The notes beneath the pieces were generated by a model, which was not told the DNA's origin, made no database searches, and saw only the letters and a program-made list of their open reading frames with translations. DNA of 64,000 nucleotides from assembly GCF_000466745.1 (NCBI RefSeq), contig NZ_ANNI01000009.1, forward strand, positions 124,001 through 188,000. The letters are read 5' to 3'. The stretch is from Campylobacter concisus ATCC 51562. Lineage in GTDB: Bacteria > Campylobacterota > Campylobacteria > Campylobacterales > Campylobacteraceae. Numbering within the stretch: the first letter of the stretch is position 1; every line of letters starts with the position of its first letter. The translations under genes and the position numbers were made by a program. Shown here one piece after another: positions 37,769 to 48,032 of this stretch.

Positions 37769-39778
37769 TTAAAATTTATAAGATACGTTTACCTTGAAAT
37801 TTCTACCTGGCTCCCAGTCCACATAGTTTGGATTGACTGTATAATCAGCCATTCTTTGAGACTGCGAAGCATAAGTTTTATTAAAGAGGTTATAAATTCC
37901 AGCATTTATCTCTAGCCCTTTAAATTTACCGCTACTTGGCGTATAGCTAGCATAGATGTCGCTAACTGCATAGCTTGGTATCTTGACGTTTTCACTATTG
38001 CCAGCTGATATGGTATTTTTTGAAGCGAAGTAGATTAGGTTGTAGCCTATTAGCGTATCGATGCTAGAAAATGCATACTCGGCGTTAAACGTATATTTAT
38101 CACCTTGATCGCGGTAGCCGATGACGTTTGAGGTGTAGTAGCCGCCGCTTGCCTTAGCGACCCTATCTTTATATTTTACCTTTTGGTGAGTGTAGCTAGC
38201 TGCTAGACTGAGTGCATCTAAATTTAGCCTTGCAAGTAGCTCGACACCGCTTATATCAGCCCCACCAGCGTTTATACGTCTGTATATAGTTATTTCATTT
38301 GGCGGCGTTCCAACTTTATAAGAGCTGTTATCTACGATTAAGTTTTTATATTTTGTCATGAAGTATTTTGCAGATAAGCTATATGAGCTAGCTTCATTTA
38401 TATCGCCATGATATTTAAGACCAGTTTCATAGCTATTACCAGTCGTTGCTTTTAGATCTTTATTTGCTTCAAAATTTTTTGCTCTACTAGCATACATAGA
38501 CTCCATGACATCAGGCCCTCTAAAGACTCTTGCATAGCTTGCAAAAGCGTTAAGACCTTTAAGTATCTCATAATCAAGTGCAAGTGCTGGGGTAAATTCA
38601 TTAAATTTATAGGTGTAGCTCTTTACATTTCCAGCTCTACCATCGTAGCTTTTTAGCTCGTGGCGAGTGTATCTGATACCTGGAGTAACAGTTAGCGAGC
38701 TAAAATTTAGCGCATCTTCTGCATAGATTGAGTAGTTATTTACTTTTTCAGGATAGTGATTATTTGGCTTGTTAAAATTTTTACTTTGGTAAAACTCAGC
38801 GCCGTATCTAAACGTCTGTGTCAAAGCACCGGTCTCTACTACACTTTTAGCCTTTGCGTTTATACCGTTTGTTTTTACGCCTAAAATTTTTAAGACTGGA
38901 TCATCTTTTTTATGCTCAGTGTTGTATACCGTTACATCTAAATTTAGAAGATCACTTGGTTTATACTCGTATTTTAGCGTCGTCGTATCTCGCTCATATT
39001 TACGATTATCAACAGCATTTGAATCGCTATACCAGCTACCAAACTCAGCTCTCATTGGATACATGCCTTTAAATTCATTATGCTCTCTTGAGATAGAAAT
39101 TCTATGCGCATCAAGGAAGCTGTAACCAAGCTTTAAAAGATAGCTAAGGTCGTTGCCGTCGCCGCCTATCTTTCTTTTGTTGCCGCTTTTGCCGTAGTCG
39201 TAGCCCTTGTGATTAATAGCAGCTATAAAATCAAGCCCTTCAACTGGTGCGGTAAAGAGCATAAGGCCTTGAGAAAATTCGCTGTTATTTGAGGCGTATC
39301 CTGTCTTTATCTTTGCGCCGATGATCTCGCCACTTTCTAGCAAGTCTTTTGCATCAACCGTTTTAAAGGCGACCGAACCGCCAAGTGCACCTGAGCCGTT
39401 TACCACTGATCTTGAGCCAACCTCGACATCAACAGCTTTTATAAGATCTGGATCGATCAGCAAGTCAGCGTTGTGGTGAAATGTATTTCCGTTTTGTTTT
39501 GCGCCATCTATCGTGATATTTAGACCGCGGTCACTAACGCCCCTCATGTAAATTTTTTGATTCATGCCGTTTGTTCCGCCTACATAAACCCCAGGAATAT
39601 CTCTCATCACGTCTTTTACTAGGCCAGCATTTCTGGTTGAAATTTTGATGTCATCAACGCCGTATCCGCCACTGCTACTTGTTACCTCAACTCCGCTTAG
39701 CACGCTCTCGTCTGCCCCATTTGCACAAACTGCTATGCTTGCTGCAAGAGAGAGTTTAAATAAGCTTTTAAATCTCAT
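37769..39778 (-). CDS. TonB-dependent outer-membrane receptor (haem/iron type)
   Basis: The 669-residue protein has a signal peptide (about 1-22), a TonB-box-like VEVTSS near 30, a plug domain (about 35-150, with MRDIPGVYVGGTNGMNQKIYMRG and LGGSVAFKT) and a 22-strand type barrel ending in Phe (NVSYKF). The segment FRGPDVMESMY with a following NKDLKATTGNSYETGLKY resembles the FRAP/NPNL signature of haem and haemoglobin receptors. That suggests haem or an iron complex as ligand but does not prove it. AGGAG precedes the ATG. It is a single-gene unit with its own terminator. Confidence 0.88.
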   Translation of the reverse strand: MRFKSLFKLSLAASIAVCANGADESVLSGVEVTSSSGGYGVDDIKISTRNAGLVKDVMRDIPGVYVGGTNGMNQKIYMRGVSDRGLNITIDGAKQNGNTFHHNADLLIDPDLIKAVDVEVGSRSVVNGSGALGGSVAFKTVDAKDLLESGEIIGAKIKTGYASNNSEFSQGLMLFTAPVEGLDFIAAINHKGYDYGKSGNKRKIGGDGNDLSYLLKLGYSFLDAHRISISREHNEFKGMYPMRAEFGSWYSDSNAVDNRKYERDTTTLKYEYKPSDLLNLDVTVYNTEHKKDDPVLKILGVKTNGINAKAKSVVETGALTQTFRYGAEFYQSKNFNKPNNHYPEKVNNYSIYAEDALNFSSLTVTPGIRYTRHELKSYDGRAGNVKSYTYKFNEFTPALALDYEILKGLNAFASYARVFRGPDVMESMYASRAKNFEANKDLKATTGNSYETGLKYHGDINEASSYSLSAKYFMTKYKNLIVDNSSYKVGTPPNEITIYRRINAGGADISGVELLARLNLDALSLAASYTHQKVKYKDRVAKASGGYYTSNVIGYRDQGDKYTFNAEYAFSSIDTLIGYNLIYFASKNTISAGNSENVKIPSYAVSDIYASYTPSSGKFKGLEINAGIYNLFNKTYASQSQRMADYTVNPNYVDWEPGRNFKVNVSYKF

Positions 39779-40291
39779 ATTTTCTCCTAATTTGGTTATT
39801 AAAGTTGCTATTTTAATTTTATAACATAATTTTGAGATTGAATATTATAATTTTAAGTATAAATTTTGGATAAATTTTTGAGTTTTTTAGTAAAAATACA
39901 AACTATTTTTAAATTTTAATTATCTAATAAATTAATTAAATATTGAGATAAAGGACGAAATTATATAATTTTATCAAGGTAGCAAATAAGGTTAATTTTT
40001 AACAGAAAATTTCTTACAAGTATAAAAACTCTTAAATTTTGTAGATAATTTTTATCAAGAGAGGCTTAAGAAATCTAAAATAAATTTTACTTTTTTAGCG
40101 CTCAGAATTGTTTTTATAAACACTCTAAAGTAGTTTATGAATAATTTTTATAAATTTTAAATAAAATAGAGCAAAACTCCTGGATCTAATAGAAGTATCA
40201 TGCAAATTTATTAGACGCTCTTCAAAGCAAAATTGAAATACTCATTCATGCAAATAACATCCTTTTTTCATATCTTTTTGTTGATGTCTTG
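39779..40291. other. AT-rich region upstream of the TonB receptor
   Basis: No ORF is supported. The first 150 bases are very AT-rich, with stretches such as AATATTATAATTTTAAG near 39840-39856 that could hold a Fur-type operator for the receptor. I cannot assign a clean palindrome, so no operator is called. The rest shows nothing recognisable. Confidence 0.4.
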
Positions 40292-40864
40292 CTAAAGTAT
40301 CGGCGGTAGCACAAATATCATCCTATCAAGGCTAAAATTTCTTACATCCTCAGACCAGCCATCCCAGCGATAAAGCTCGTAAAATTTAGATATATCGCCG
40401 CATATCGCCCAGTATAAAAACTGCGAGTAGCCAAGCTGCGCATCTTCCCATTTGCCGCTTGTCTGGCATGCAGTAAAAGACATTGCCGGCTTTGCCACCA
40501 AAGGCACCGCCGTTTATCACGAAAAATTTATACAAAACATCGTTTGCCACGAGCAAATTTCTAGGCATCTAGCCTGCTTCGCTAAAGCTTTTGCCAAGGT
40601 TAAAGCTGTAAATTTTGCACTTCATCTGTTCGCATCCTGAGCCAAGCACGCGCAGCTAACCTCCATTCATCACGATGCCACCACACCCATAAACAAGCGC
40701 TCCCATCGGTGAGCAAGTAGCTACCTAAAGTCCTAAAAGCTCGCTTTGCGCCCTGCTCTCATCGCAAGACAAAATTTTCATAATCGTTTTTGTCCTCTTT
40801 TAGTCACTCTTTTATCAGTGCCCAGCCTGGACTATTTGTATCTATAAGCTCATCTAAAGCTCAT
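40292..40864 (-). pseudogene. Decayed DUF2625 gene (several stops and frameshifts)
   Basis: Minus-strand fragments in different frames line up with the DUF2625 family in the right order. LDELIDTNSPGWALIKE lies near 40850-40800. SPMGALVYGCGGIVMNGG then stop then LRVLGSG lies near 40710-40630. FVINGGAFGGKAGNVFYCMPD follows near 40530-40470. WEDAQLGYSQFLYWAICGDIS-KFYELYRWDGWSEDV ends the series near 40455-40340. The family has the same order (NSPxW, SPLGAIxYETGGI, LGSG, NGGALGG.GNVYYFAPDTLEWEDL.GYS.FL.WAL). At least three stops and two frame changes make a product impossible. It lies just downstream of the fabI terminator. Confidence 0.75.
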
Positions 40865-40906
40865 ATTGTCTGCCCTTGCAGTAAATTTGGTGAAATTTAA
40901 AAGAAG

Positions 40907-40932
40907 AATTTGGCGAGTCACCCCGCCAAATT
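40907..40932 (-). terminator. Intrinsic terminator of fabI
   Basis: AATTTGGCG (40907-40915) and CGCCAAATT (40924-40932) form a perfect 9-bp stem with an 8-base loop, 12 bases after the fabI stop. A T-rich stretch (CTTCTTTTAAATTT) follows on the minus strand. Confidence 0.75.
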
Positions 40933-40944
40933 TATATTAGTAGA

Positions 40945-42081
<1,137 letters not shown>

Positions 42082-42762
42082 TCAGCGAGATAACGCGCTA
42101 ATAAGTTCCAAGAAACCAAAGGCGTCCCAGCTCGCCGTACCTACTAATACTCCATCACAGTTTGCTATACCCGCTATCCCGCCGATATTTGCGGCGTTTA
42201 CGCTGCCTCCGTAAAGTAGCGGAGCGCTCGTCTGCTCGCGGATGAAATTTAAAATCTCCTCTATCTGCTCTGCGCTCGCGCTCTTGCCCGTACCTATCGC
42301 CCAGATCGGTTCATAGGCGATGACTAAATTTTTATAGCCAAGGTCGATATTTTTTAGCTGTTCGGCCAGAAATTCCTTCGTGCCGCTCGCTTCGTTTACG
42401 CTTAAATTTTCGCCGATGCAGTAGACGATCTGCCAGCCCGCCTTTACGGCAAAGTCAAATTTAGCGCGCAAAAGCTCCTCGCTCTCACCAAGCTCGCGCC
42501 TTTCGGAGTGCCCGATCAGCACGCTTTTTACGCCAAACTCGTCCAGCATCGCCTTGCCGATCTCGCCAGTGTGAGCGCCGCTTTCGCACGGGTAGAAATT
42601 TTGCGCGCCGAGTTTAAATTTATGAGGCGCAAGATCAAGCGCGCTAAACGGAGGGAAAACCGTCACGTCGTCGTTTGAGCTTAAATTTGCATCTAAAATT
42701 TGAGCGTATTTAGCAAAGCTCGCTCTCGTGTGATTGCACTTTAAATTCGCTAGAAATTTCAA
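42082..42762 (-). CDS. tpiA: Triosephosphate isomerase
   Basis: Interconverts dihydroxyacetone phosphate and glyceraldehyde-3-phosphate. The 226-residue TIM barrel is short for the family, as in other Campylobacter. It has LANLKCNHTR at the start (catalytic Lys in the NxK position), SVLIGHSERRE near 86 (catalytic His), VIAYEPIWAIGTGK near 147 (catalytic Glu) and LLYGGSVNAANIGGIAGIANCDGVLVGTAS near 178-207. It follows pgk by 3 bases. Confidence 0.96.
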   Translation of the reverse strand: MKFLANLKCNHTRASFAKYAQILDANLSSNDDVTVFPPFSALDLAPHKFKLGAQNFYPCESGAHTGEIGKAMLDEFGVKSVLIGHSERRELGESEELLRAKFDFAVKAGWQIVYCIGENLSVNEASGTKEFLAEQLKNIDLGYKNLVIAYEPIWAIGTGKSASAEQIEEILNFIREQTSAPLLYGGSVNAANIGGIAGIANCDGVLVGTASWDAFGFLELISALSR

Positions 42763-42765
42763 GAC

Positions 42766-43965
42766 CTACTCCTCTTTTCTAAGCGGCTTTATGCCAGGCA
42801 GCTCTTTGCCTTCTATTAGCTCCAAGCTAGCACCGCCGCCAGTCGAGATAAATGTCATCTCGTCGGCGTCTCCCGCACGCTCGACCACGTCAGCCGTATC
42901 GCCACCGCCAACGACGGTTGTCGCGTGTGTGTCGATGATAGCGTGGCTCATTTTGATGCTACCTTTGCTAAATTTATCCATCTCAAAAACGCCCATAGGT
43001 CCGTTCCACCAGATGGTTTGCGCATCGGCGATGACCTCTTTAAATAGTCTAATAGACGCTGGTCCGATGTCAAGTCCCATCCAGCCATTTGGGATCTCTT
43101 GAGCTGGGACGTATTTTACGGCACTGTCAGCCGAAAATGTCTGAGCAGCGACGACATCTACTGGTAGGTAAATTTTCACACCTAGCTCTTTGCCCTTTTG
43201 TAAAATTTGCCTTGCATCTTCGATGAGCTCTTCTTCAAGCAGCGAATTTCCGATATTTTCGCCGAGAGATTTTAAAAACGTGAACGCCATACCGCCGCCG
43301 ATTATCAGCTTATCCACGCGCGGAAGCAGGTTGTGCAGGGCTTGCAGCTTGCCGCTCACCTTACTGCCGCCAACGACCGCGACAAACGGGCGCGCAGGGT
43401 GTTTGATGAGATTTTGAGCGAAATTTATCTCTTTTTGTAGCAAAAATCCCGCCGCTTTGTGCTTCTCGTCGTAAAATTTAGTGATCGCCTCGACTGAGCT
43501 GTGCGCCCTGTGGCAGACGCCAAACGCGTCGTTTATGTAAAATTCGCCGTATTTAGCGAGCTCGGCGGCTAGCGCCTCGTCGTTTTTGGTCTCGCCCTTT
43601 TCAAAGCGTAAATTTTCAAGAAGCAAAATTTCGCCCGGTTTTAGCGCGGCGACTTTGGCTTTGGCGTCCGCGCCGACGACGTCCTCGGCAAATATCACGT
43701 CTCTATCAAGTAGCCTTGAAAGCCTCTTTGCCACGCCTCGCAGCGAAAATTTCTCCTCAAAGCCGTTTTTGGGACGTCCTAGGTGGCTAGCCAAAACCAC
43801 GCTGCAGCCGTTATCGAGGCAGTAGCGGATAGTTGGTATCGCCGAGCGTATGCGGCGGTCGTCGGTGATGTTTAAAAACTCGTCCATCGGCACGTTAAAA
43901 TCGCACCTAACAAATACCTTCGCGCCGCCGAGCTCAAGGTCGTTGATCGATAAAATTTCACTCAT
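42766..43965 (-). CDS. pgk: Phosphoglycerate kinase
   Basis: Transfers phosphate between 1,3-bisphosphoglycerate and ADP. The 399-residue protein has [12 protein letters not shown] near residue 17, LASHLGRPK near 58, [14 protein letters not shown] near 113, [14 protein letters not shown] near 145, the hinge motif [12 protein letters not shown] near 198 and the nucleotide loop WNGPMGVFE near 318 with [13 protein letters not shown] near 376. Length and motifs are normal. It lies between gapA and tpiA. Confidence 0.98.
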   Translation of the reverse strand: MSEILSINDLELGGAKVFVRCDFNVPMDEFLNITDDRRIRSAIPTIRYCLDNGCSVVLASHLGRPKNGFEEKFSLRGVAKRLSRLLDRDVIFAEDVVGADAKAKVAALKPGEILLLENLRFEKGETKNDEALAAELAKYGEFYINDAFGVCHRAHSSVEAITKFYDEKHKAAGFLLQKEINFAQNLIKHPARPFVAVVGGSKVSGKLQALHNLLPRVDKLIIGGGMAFTFLKSLGENIGNSLLEEELIEDARQILQKGKELGVKIYLPVDVVAAQTFSADSAVKYVPAQEIPNGWMGLDIGPASIRLFKEVIADAQTIWWNGPMGVFEMDKFSKGSIKMSHAIIDTHATTVVGGGDTADVVERAGDADEMTFISTGGGASLELIEGKELPGIKPLRKEE

Positions 43966-43981
43966 TTTTAGCCCTTTAAAT

Positions 43982-44980
43982 TTATTTCATAGCCACGATC
44001 TTGGCTAGATCGACGAGCCTTGTCGAGTAGCCCCACTCGTTGTCGTACCACGCAAAGACCTTCACCATATCACCCGCGATGACCTGCGTAGTATCGCTCG
44101 CTACGATGCTGCTGTATGCGCTCGTGCAAAAGTCGCTGCTAACTCTATAATCGTCATCGACGAATAAAATTCCCCTTAAATTCGACTCAGCAGCCGCTCT
44201 AAACGCCTCGTTTATCTCCTCTTTGCTAGCAGGCTTTTTTAAAACCGCCGTTAGATCGACCATAGAGACGTTAGCGACAGGTACGCGGACCGCTTGACCG
44301 TGCATCTTGCCGTTTAGCTCGGGAAGTACTTTTGCGATCGCCTTTGCGGCTCCGGTGGTCGTAGGCCCGATATTTAGAGCCGCAGCGCGCGAGCGGCGGA
44401 AGTCTTTAGCTTTTACGTCTACTAGGCTCTGTCCGTTTGTATAGGCGTGGATCGTAGTCATGAGCCCTTTTACGATGCCGAATTTATCGTTTAGCACCTT
44501 TGCGACGGGCGCTAGGCCGTTTGTGGTGCAGCTTGCGTTTGAGACGATCGCTTCGCCTGCGTATTTATCGTCGTTTACACCGACTACAAACGTCGCCGTG
44601 TCGTCTTTTGCCGGAGCGCTCATGACGACTTTTTTGATGCCGCGGGCGAGATAGGGCTCGCATTTTTCAGTGGTCAAAAACTTGCCCGTACACTCCAAAA
44701 CCACGTCCGCGCCGCAGTCTGCGTAGCCTAGCTCGTTTAGATCCCTTGTTGAAAAAACTCTTATCTTTTTGCCGTTTACTTCTATAAAATCGTCGCTTAT
44801 CACCTTAACGTCTTGCTTAAATTCGCCGTGCACGCTGTCGTATTTGAGCAGATAGCGCGTCATGTCGCGCGTCGCCGTGTCGTTGATAGCGACAAGCTCA
44901 ACGTCCTCTCGCTCTAAAATAATACGAGCAGCGCATCTGCCGATACGCCCGAAGCCGTTTATTGCTACTTTAACTGACAT
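43982..44980 (-). CDS. gapA: Glyceraldehyde-3-phosphate dehydrogenase
   Basis: Oxidises glyceraldehyde-3-phosphate with NAD. The 332-residue protein starts [17 protein letters not shown], has VISAPAKD-like [19 protein letters not shown] near 115, the catalytic [17 protein letters not shown] near 148 (Cys nucleophile) and [15 protein letters not shown] near 310. The ATG at 44980 is preferred over a start 22 codons upstream because AAAGGAG precedes it and the family begins here. First gene of the gapA-pgk-tpiA operon. Confidence 0.98.
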   Translation of the reverse strand: MSVKVAINGFGRIGRCAARIILEREDVELVAINDTATRDMTRYLLKYDSVHGEFKQDVKVISDDFIEVNGKKIRVFSTRDLNELGYADCGADVVLECTGKFLTTEKCEPYLARGIKKVVMSAPAKDDTATFVVGVNDDKYAGEAIVSNASCTTNGLAPVAKVLNDKFGIVKGLMTTIHAYTNGQSLVDVKAKDFRRSRAAALNIGPTTTGAAKAIAKVLPELNGKMHGQAVRVPVANVSMVDLTAVLKKPASKEEINEAFRAAAESNLRGILFVDDDYRVSSDFCTSAYSSIVASDTTQVIAGDMVKVFAWYDNEWGYSTRLVDLAKIVAMK

Positions 44981-44995
44981 CTTAGCTCCTTTTGA

Positions 44996-45001
44996 TATAA
45001 T
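44996..45001 (+). promoter_or_regulatory. Extended -10 box for nadD-rsfS
   Basis: TGATATAAT ends at 45001, a perfect TATAAT with the TGn extension, on the plus strand 59 bases before the nadD ATG. It overlaps the opposite-strand ribosome site region of gapA. Confidence 0.55.
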
Positions 45002-45059
45002 TACGCCTAATTCTACAAAAAAGAATTTTAAAACAAATATAAACAAGGCACTTTAATAG

Positions 45060-45941
45060 ATGAAGTTAGCACTTTTTGGCGGGAGCTTTGATCCGGTTCA
45101 TTTAGGACACGATAGCATTGTGAAAATGGCACTAAGTAGCCTTGATATCGACAAGCTCATCATAATGCCAACTTTTATAAGTCCCTTTAAGAGTGAATTT
45201 TCAGCTCCACCAGAGCTTCGCCTAAAGTGGATAAGAGAAATTTGGGGCGGCCTAGAGAAGGTCGAGATCTCAGACTATGAGATAAATTTAGCTCGCCCAG
45301 TGCCTACGATCGAGACGGTCAAGTATTTGTATGAGAAATTCAAGATAGAAAAATTTTATCTCATAATAGGCGCTGACCACCTAGCCACGCTTGATAAGTG
45401 GCACGGCTATGAGGAGCTTAAAAGCTTAGTGCATTTTGTGATCGCCAAGCGCAATCACATAGAAATTCCACGCAATCTACAAAAAATGGACGTGCACGTG
45501 GACGTTAGCTCGTCGCAGATCAGGCACCAAAAGGGGCTTGATGAGTTGCCTAGCGAGATAAAAGATGAAATCATAAATTTTTACCAAGGATACAAAATGC
45601 AAGAGAGATCGATGCAAGAGCGCACCGAAAGTATAGTTAAGGTTTTAGACGCAAAAAAGGCTGAAGAGATACAAGTGTTTGATATGAGTGGAGATGATTA
45701 TTTCGTAAAAGCCGTAGTTATCGCCACAACACTTGGCGAGAGACACGCTTACTCACTGAGCGAGGATCTAAAAGAGGAGCTTAAACCTCTTGGAGAAAAA
45801 TTTATAGGTACGGAGAGTTCGCCTGATTGGATTGTGATGGACCTTGGCGACATTTTGATACATCTTTTAAGCCCAGCTTATCGAGCAAAATACAACATCG
45901 AAGAGTTTTTGCAAAAGCTAAAAACTAGCAAAGAGTCTTAA
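45060..45941 (+). CDS. nadD: NadD-RsfS fusion: nicotinate-nucleotide adenylyltransferase plus ribosome silencing factor
   Basis: The 293-residue product joins two normally separate proteins. Residues 1-176 are NadD, which makes deamido-NAD: FGGSFDPVHLGH at 5-16, IIMPTFISPFK near 34, FYLIIGADHLATLDKWHGYEEL near 96-117 and a VSSSQIRHQKG motif near 150. Residues from about 180 are RsfS (Iojap/YbeB), which blocks 50S-30S joining: MQERTESIVKVLDAKKAEEI, DYFVKAVVIATTLGERHAYSL and DWIVMDLGDILIHLLSP. There is no stop between them. ATG codons at 45597 and 45612, the first with AAGGA 7 bases upstream, could still start RsfS alone. The 3' end overlaps yeiH by 17 bases. Confidence 0.88.
   Translation: MKLALFGGSFDPVHLGHDSIVKMALSSLDIDKLIIMPTFISPFKSEFSAPPELRLKWIREIWGGLEKVEISDYEINLARPVPTIETVKYLYEKFKIEKFYLIIGADHLATLDKWHGYEELKSLVHFVIAKRNHIEIPRNLQKMDVHVDVSSSQIRHQKGLDELPSEIKDEIINFYQGYKMQERSMQERTESIVKVLDAKKAEEIQVFDMSGDDYFVKAVVIATTLGERHAYSLSEDLKEELKPLGEKFIGTESSPDWIVMDLGDILIHLLSPAYRAKYNIEEFLQKLKTSKES
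45585..45622 (+). promoter_or_regulatory. Internal ribosome site and duplicated RsfS start in the fusion
   Basis: AAGGA at 45585-45589 stands 7 bases before an in-frame ATG at 45597. ATGCAAGAG occurs twice, at 45597 and 45612, a 15-base tandem repeat that doubles the start of the RsfS part. It could allow a free 114- or 109-residue RsfS. Confidence 0.5.
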
Positions 45942-46908
45942 CAAGAACAAGCGAAGAGCAAATAAGCCATAAAAATATAAAAAATGCTAGCAAAAATGGC
46001 TTTTTGCCCGTCGCTTTAAATATACTCCTATCTATCCCAAACCCCAATGCACACATCGCGACGCAAAGACAGATACTAGCTGCTAGCTTTAAAATTTGCA
46101 CCAAATTTTCAGGGAAAAATGGCAGAGATCTAACGCAGATCGCCACTAGGAAAAATAGTGCAAACCAAGGTATGCTCTTTAGCTTCGAGCCACCGCTATT
46201 TTGGCTTAAATTTAAGAAATTTAGCAAAAACAAAAATGGCACAAGCATGATGACGCGAAGCATTTTTATGATGACAGCGGTGCTGCTAGCTGCGCTGTCG
46301 AATGCTGCTGAGGCTGCAACTACGTGGGCTACCTCGTGAAGTGAGCCACCGATAAAAAAGCCAGTTTGGCGTGGCGTGAGAGCTAGAAATTTAGCGATAA
46401 ATGGATAGATAAACATACCAATCGTCCCAAAGAGCACCACCGTGCAAATGGCGATAGCAAGCTTGTTTGCGTCTGCTTTTATCTCATTTTGAGTAGCCAT
46501 GACAGCAGCTGCGCCGCATATGCTAGCCCCTGAGCCAATGAGCACGGCACTATCTTTGCTAAGCCCCAAGGTTTTGGCCACAAAAAGCGCAAAGCAAAAG
46601 GTTGCAAAGACCATAAAAGCTGCGTATATCACGCCAATGGTGCCAACACTTGCGATCTCGCTAAGGCTTATATTAAAGCCAAAAAGTATGATGCCAAGTC
46701 TTAAAATTTGCTTCCCAGCGATCGCTACGATGCCGCTTGATTTTAAAATTTGAGTCTGCTTGGTAAAAAGATTTGCAAAAATGGCGCCTAAAACGATGGA
46801 GATGATAAGCGGGCTAGTGTGAAATTTAGCCAAAATCGTGTTTGAGAGCGTAAAAGAAACGGTGCAAATCAGCGCTAGAACAAGCGCAGCAAGAATTTTA
46901 CGAGACAT
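45925..46908 (-). CDS. YeiH/UPF0324-family membrane protein, putative anion (sulfate) exporter
   Basis: A 327-residue integral membrane protein with about 9-10 hydrophobic helices. Motifs SPLIISIVLGAIFANL near 32, GIILFGFNISLSEI near 73, VLIGSGASICGAAAVMAT near 122 and GFFIGGSLHEVAHVVAA near 182 are those of the YeiH (UPF0324) family, whose members are annotated as putative sulfate exporters without firm proof. It converges on nadD-rsfS, sharing 17 bases at the 3' ends. Confidence 0.85.
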   Translation of the reverse strand: MSRKILAALVLALICTVSFTLSNTILAKFHTSPLIISIVLGAIFANLFTKQTQILKSSGIVAIAGKQILRLGIILFGFNISLSEIASVGTIGVIYAAFMVFATFCFALFVAKTLGLSKDSAVLIGSGASICGAAAVMATQNEIKADANKLAIAICTVVLFGTIGMFIYPFIAKFLALTPRQTGFFIGGSLHEVAHVVAASAAFDSAASSTAVIIKMLRVIMLVPFLFLLNFLNLSQNSGGSKLKSIPWFALFFLVAICVRSLPFFPENLVQILKLAASICLCVAMCALGFGIDRSIFKATGKKPFLLAFFIFLWLICSSLVLVKTLC

Positions 46909-46955
46909 ATTTTAACCTTAATCTATTTTTTAAAAATGCAATTAGCACGTTTGGG

Positions 46956-46978
46956 TATAATTAGACGAATTTTATAAT
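46956..46978 (+). promoter_or_regulatory. Two TATAAT boxes upstream of the sugar transferase
   Basis: TATAAT occurs at 46956-46961 and again at 46973-46978 on the plus strand, 34-56 bases before the ATG at 47012. Either could serve as -10. Ribosome site AAAGGGATAGG follows. Confidence 0.5.
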
Positions 46979-47011
46979 GCAAATTTAAAATAAAGATAAA
47001 GGGATAGGACT

Positions 47012-47941
47012 ATGATCATCCTTGGCGAAAAATATGCTTTTACCAGCTTAGAACTAGAAAAGCTTAGAAAGAAATTTGGTCAAGTAAATTTTTTATCCCA
47101 TGAAAATAGCGACGCAAAAGCCTTGCGAAGCGCACTAGAAAATCTCATAAAATCAGGTGATCAAAGGCTGATCGTACTAAACACCGCAAAGCCAGTTGAT
47201 GGCAAACTGGTGAGATTTCTCACGCTTTTGCAGTTTAAAACGAAGTATAAAAAGATAAAATTTCTAAATGTAGAGAATTTTTTAGAAATTTATCTGCACA
47301 AATGTTATATCCCAGAAAATGGCGAAAATTTAAACTTTTTAAACGACATAAAGCCTTATAATGCCCTTGAATACGCCTTAAAACGCGTGATAGACTATAC
47401 AAGCTGCTCACTGCTTCTTGTGATACTTTTTGTGCTTAAATTTTACGTAAAGAAAAAGATAGACGAGCAGTCCCCTGGCAGCCTTTACTTCTTGCAAAAT
47501 AGGGTTGGGCTGAATACTAAAATATTTAAGTGCTATAAATTTAGAACGATGTACGAAAACTCAGAACATAACCCATATACTCAAAAAAACGACACAAGAG
47601 TATTTAAATTTGGCGAATTTATGCGTAAGACTAGAATAGATGAAATACCTCAATGTATCAATGTATTTCGCGGCGATATGCACCTAATAGGTCCGCGTAC
47701 AGAATGGGATATATTAGTTCATGACTACGAAAAAAAGATACCTTACTACAACGAACGCCACATCGTTCGCCCAGGGATTACTGGCTGGGCGCAGGTAAAC
47801 TACCCTTATGGCTCAAATACACACGACGCCAAACAAAAACTAATGTATGATCTTTACTACATAAAGCATTGGTCACTTTGGTTGGAGATAAAGATCATAG
47901 TAAAAACTATTGCGATTGTATTTGAGAAAAAAGGTGTTTAA
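47012..47941 (+). CDS. Polyprenyl-phosphate sugar-1-phosphate transferase (PglC/WcaJ superfamily)
   Basis: The 309-residue protein has an unrecognised N-terminal part (1-120) and then a phosphoglycosyltransferase domain: RVIDYTSCSLLLVILFVLKF near 130-150 (membrane helix), FKCYKFRTMYENSEH near 175, the MRKTRIDEIPQCINVFRGDMHLIGPRTEWD block near 205-234, and RPGITGWAQVNYPYG near 253. Asp-Glu and Pro-Arg catalytic residues are present. It would load the first sugar onto undecaprenyl phosphate for a glycan other than the N-glycan. No partner glycosyltransferases lie next to it. Confidence 0.88.
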   Translation: MIILGEKYAFTSLELEKLRKKFGQVNFLSHENSDAKALRSALENLIKSGDQRLIVLNTAKPVDGKLVRFLTLLQFKTKYKKIKFLNVENFLEIYLHKCYIPENGENLNFLNDIKPYNALEYALKRVIDYTSCSLLLVILFVLKFYVKKKIDEQSPGSLYFLQNRVGLNTKIFKCYKFRTMYENSEHNPYTQKNDTRVFKFGEFMRKTRIDEIPQCINVFRGDMHLIGPRTEWDILVHDYEKKIPYYNERHIVRPGITGWAQVNYPYGSNTHDAKQKLMYDLYYIKHWSLWLEIKIIVKTIAIVFEKKGV

Positions 47942-48032
47942 ATTCTCAAGAGCATTATGAGTTTGAGATATTTTTAAATAAACCTTTTTTCGAATTTAAT
48001 TTTGTTGCTTTTAGCCAAAATAAATGCAAATT

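Noticed and set aside
39779..39900. Fur operator upstream of the TonB receptor
   Set aside because: The stretch is AT-rich enough to match any weak consensus and no clean palindrome was found.
40452..40640. Plus-strand open frame in the 39.8-40.9 kb gap
   Set aside because: The minus strand here carries ordered DUF2625 fragments, so this is antisense to a pseudogene.
47942..48032. Terminator between the sugar transferase and argS
   Set aside because: CTCAA/TTGAG arms are only 5 bases with a long loop and a poor T-run; too weak to list.
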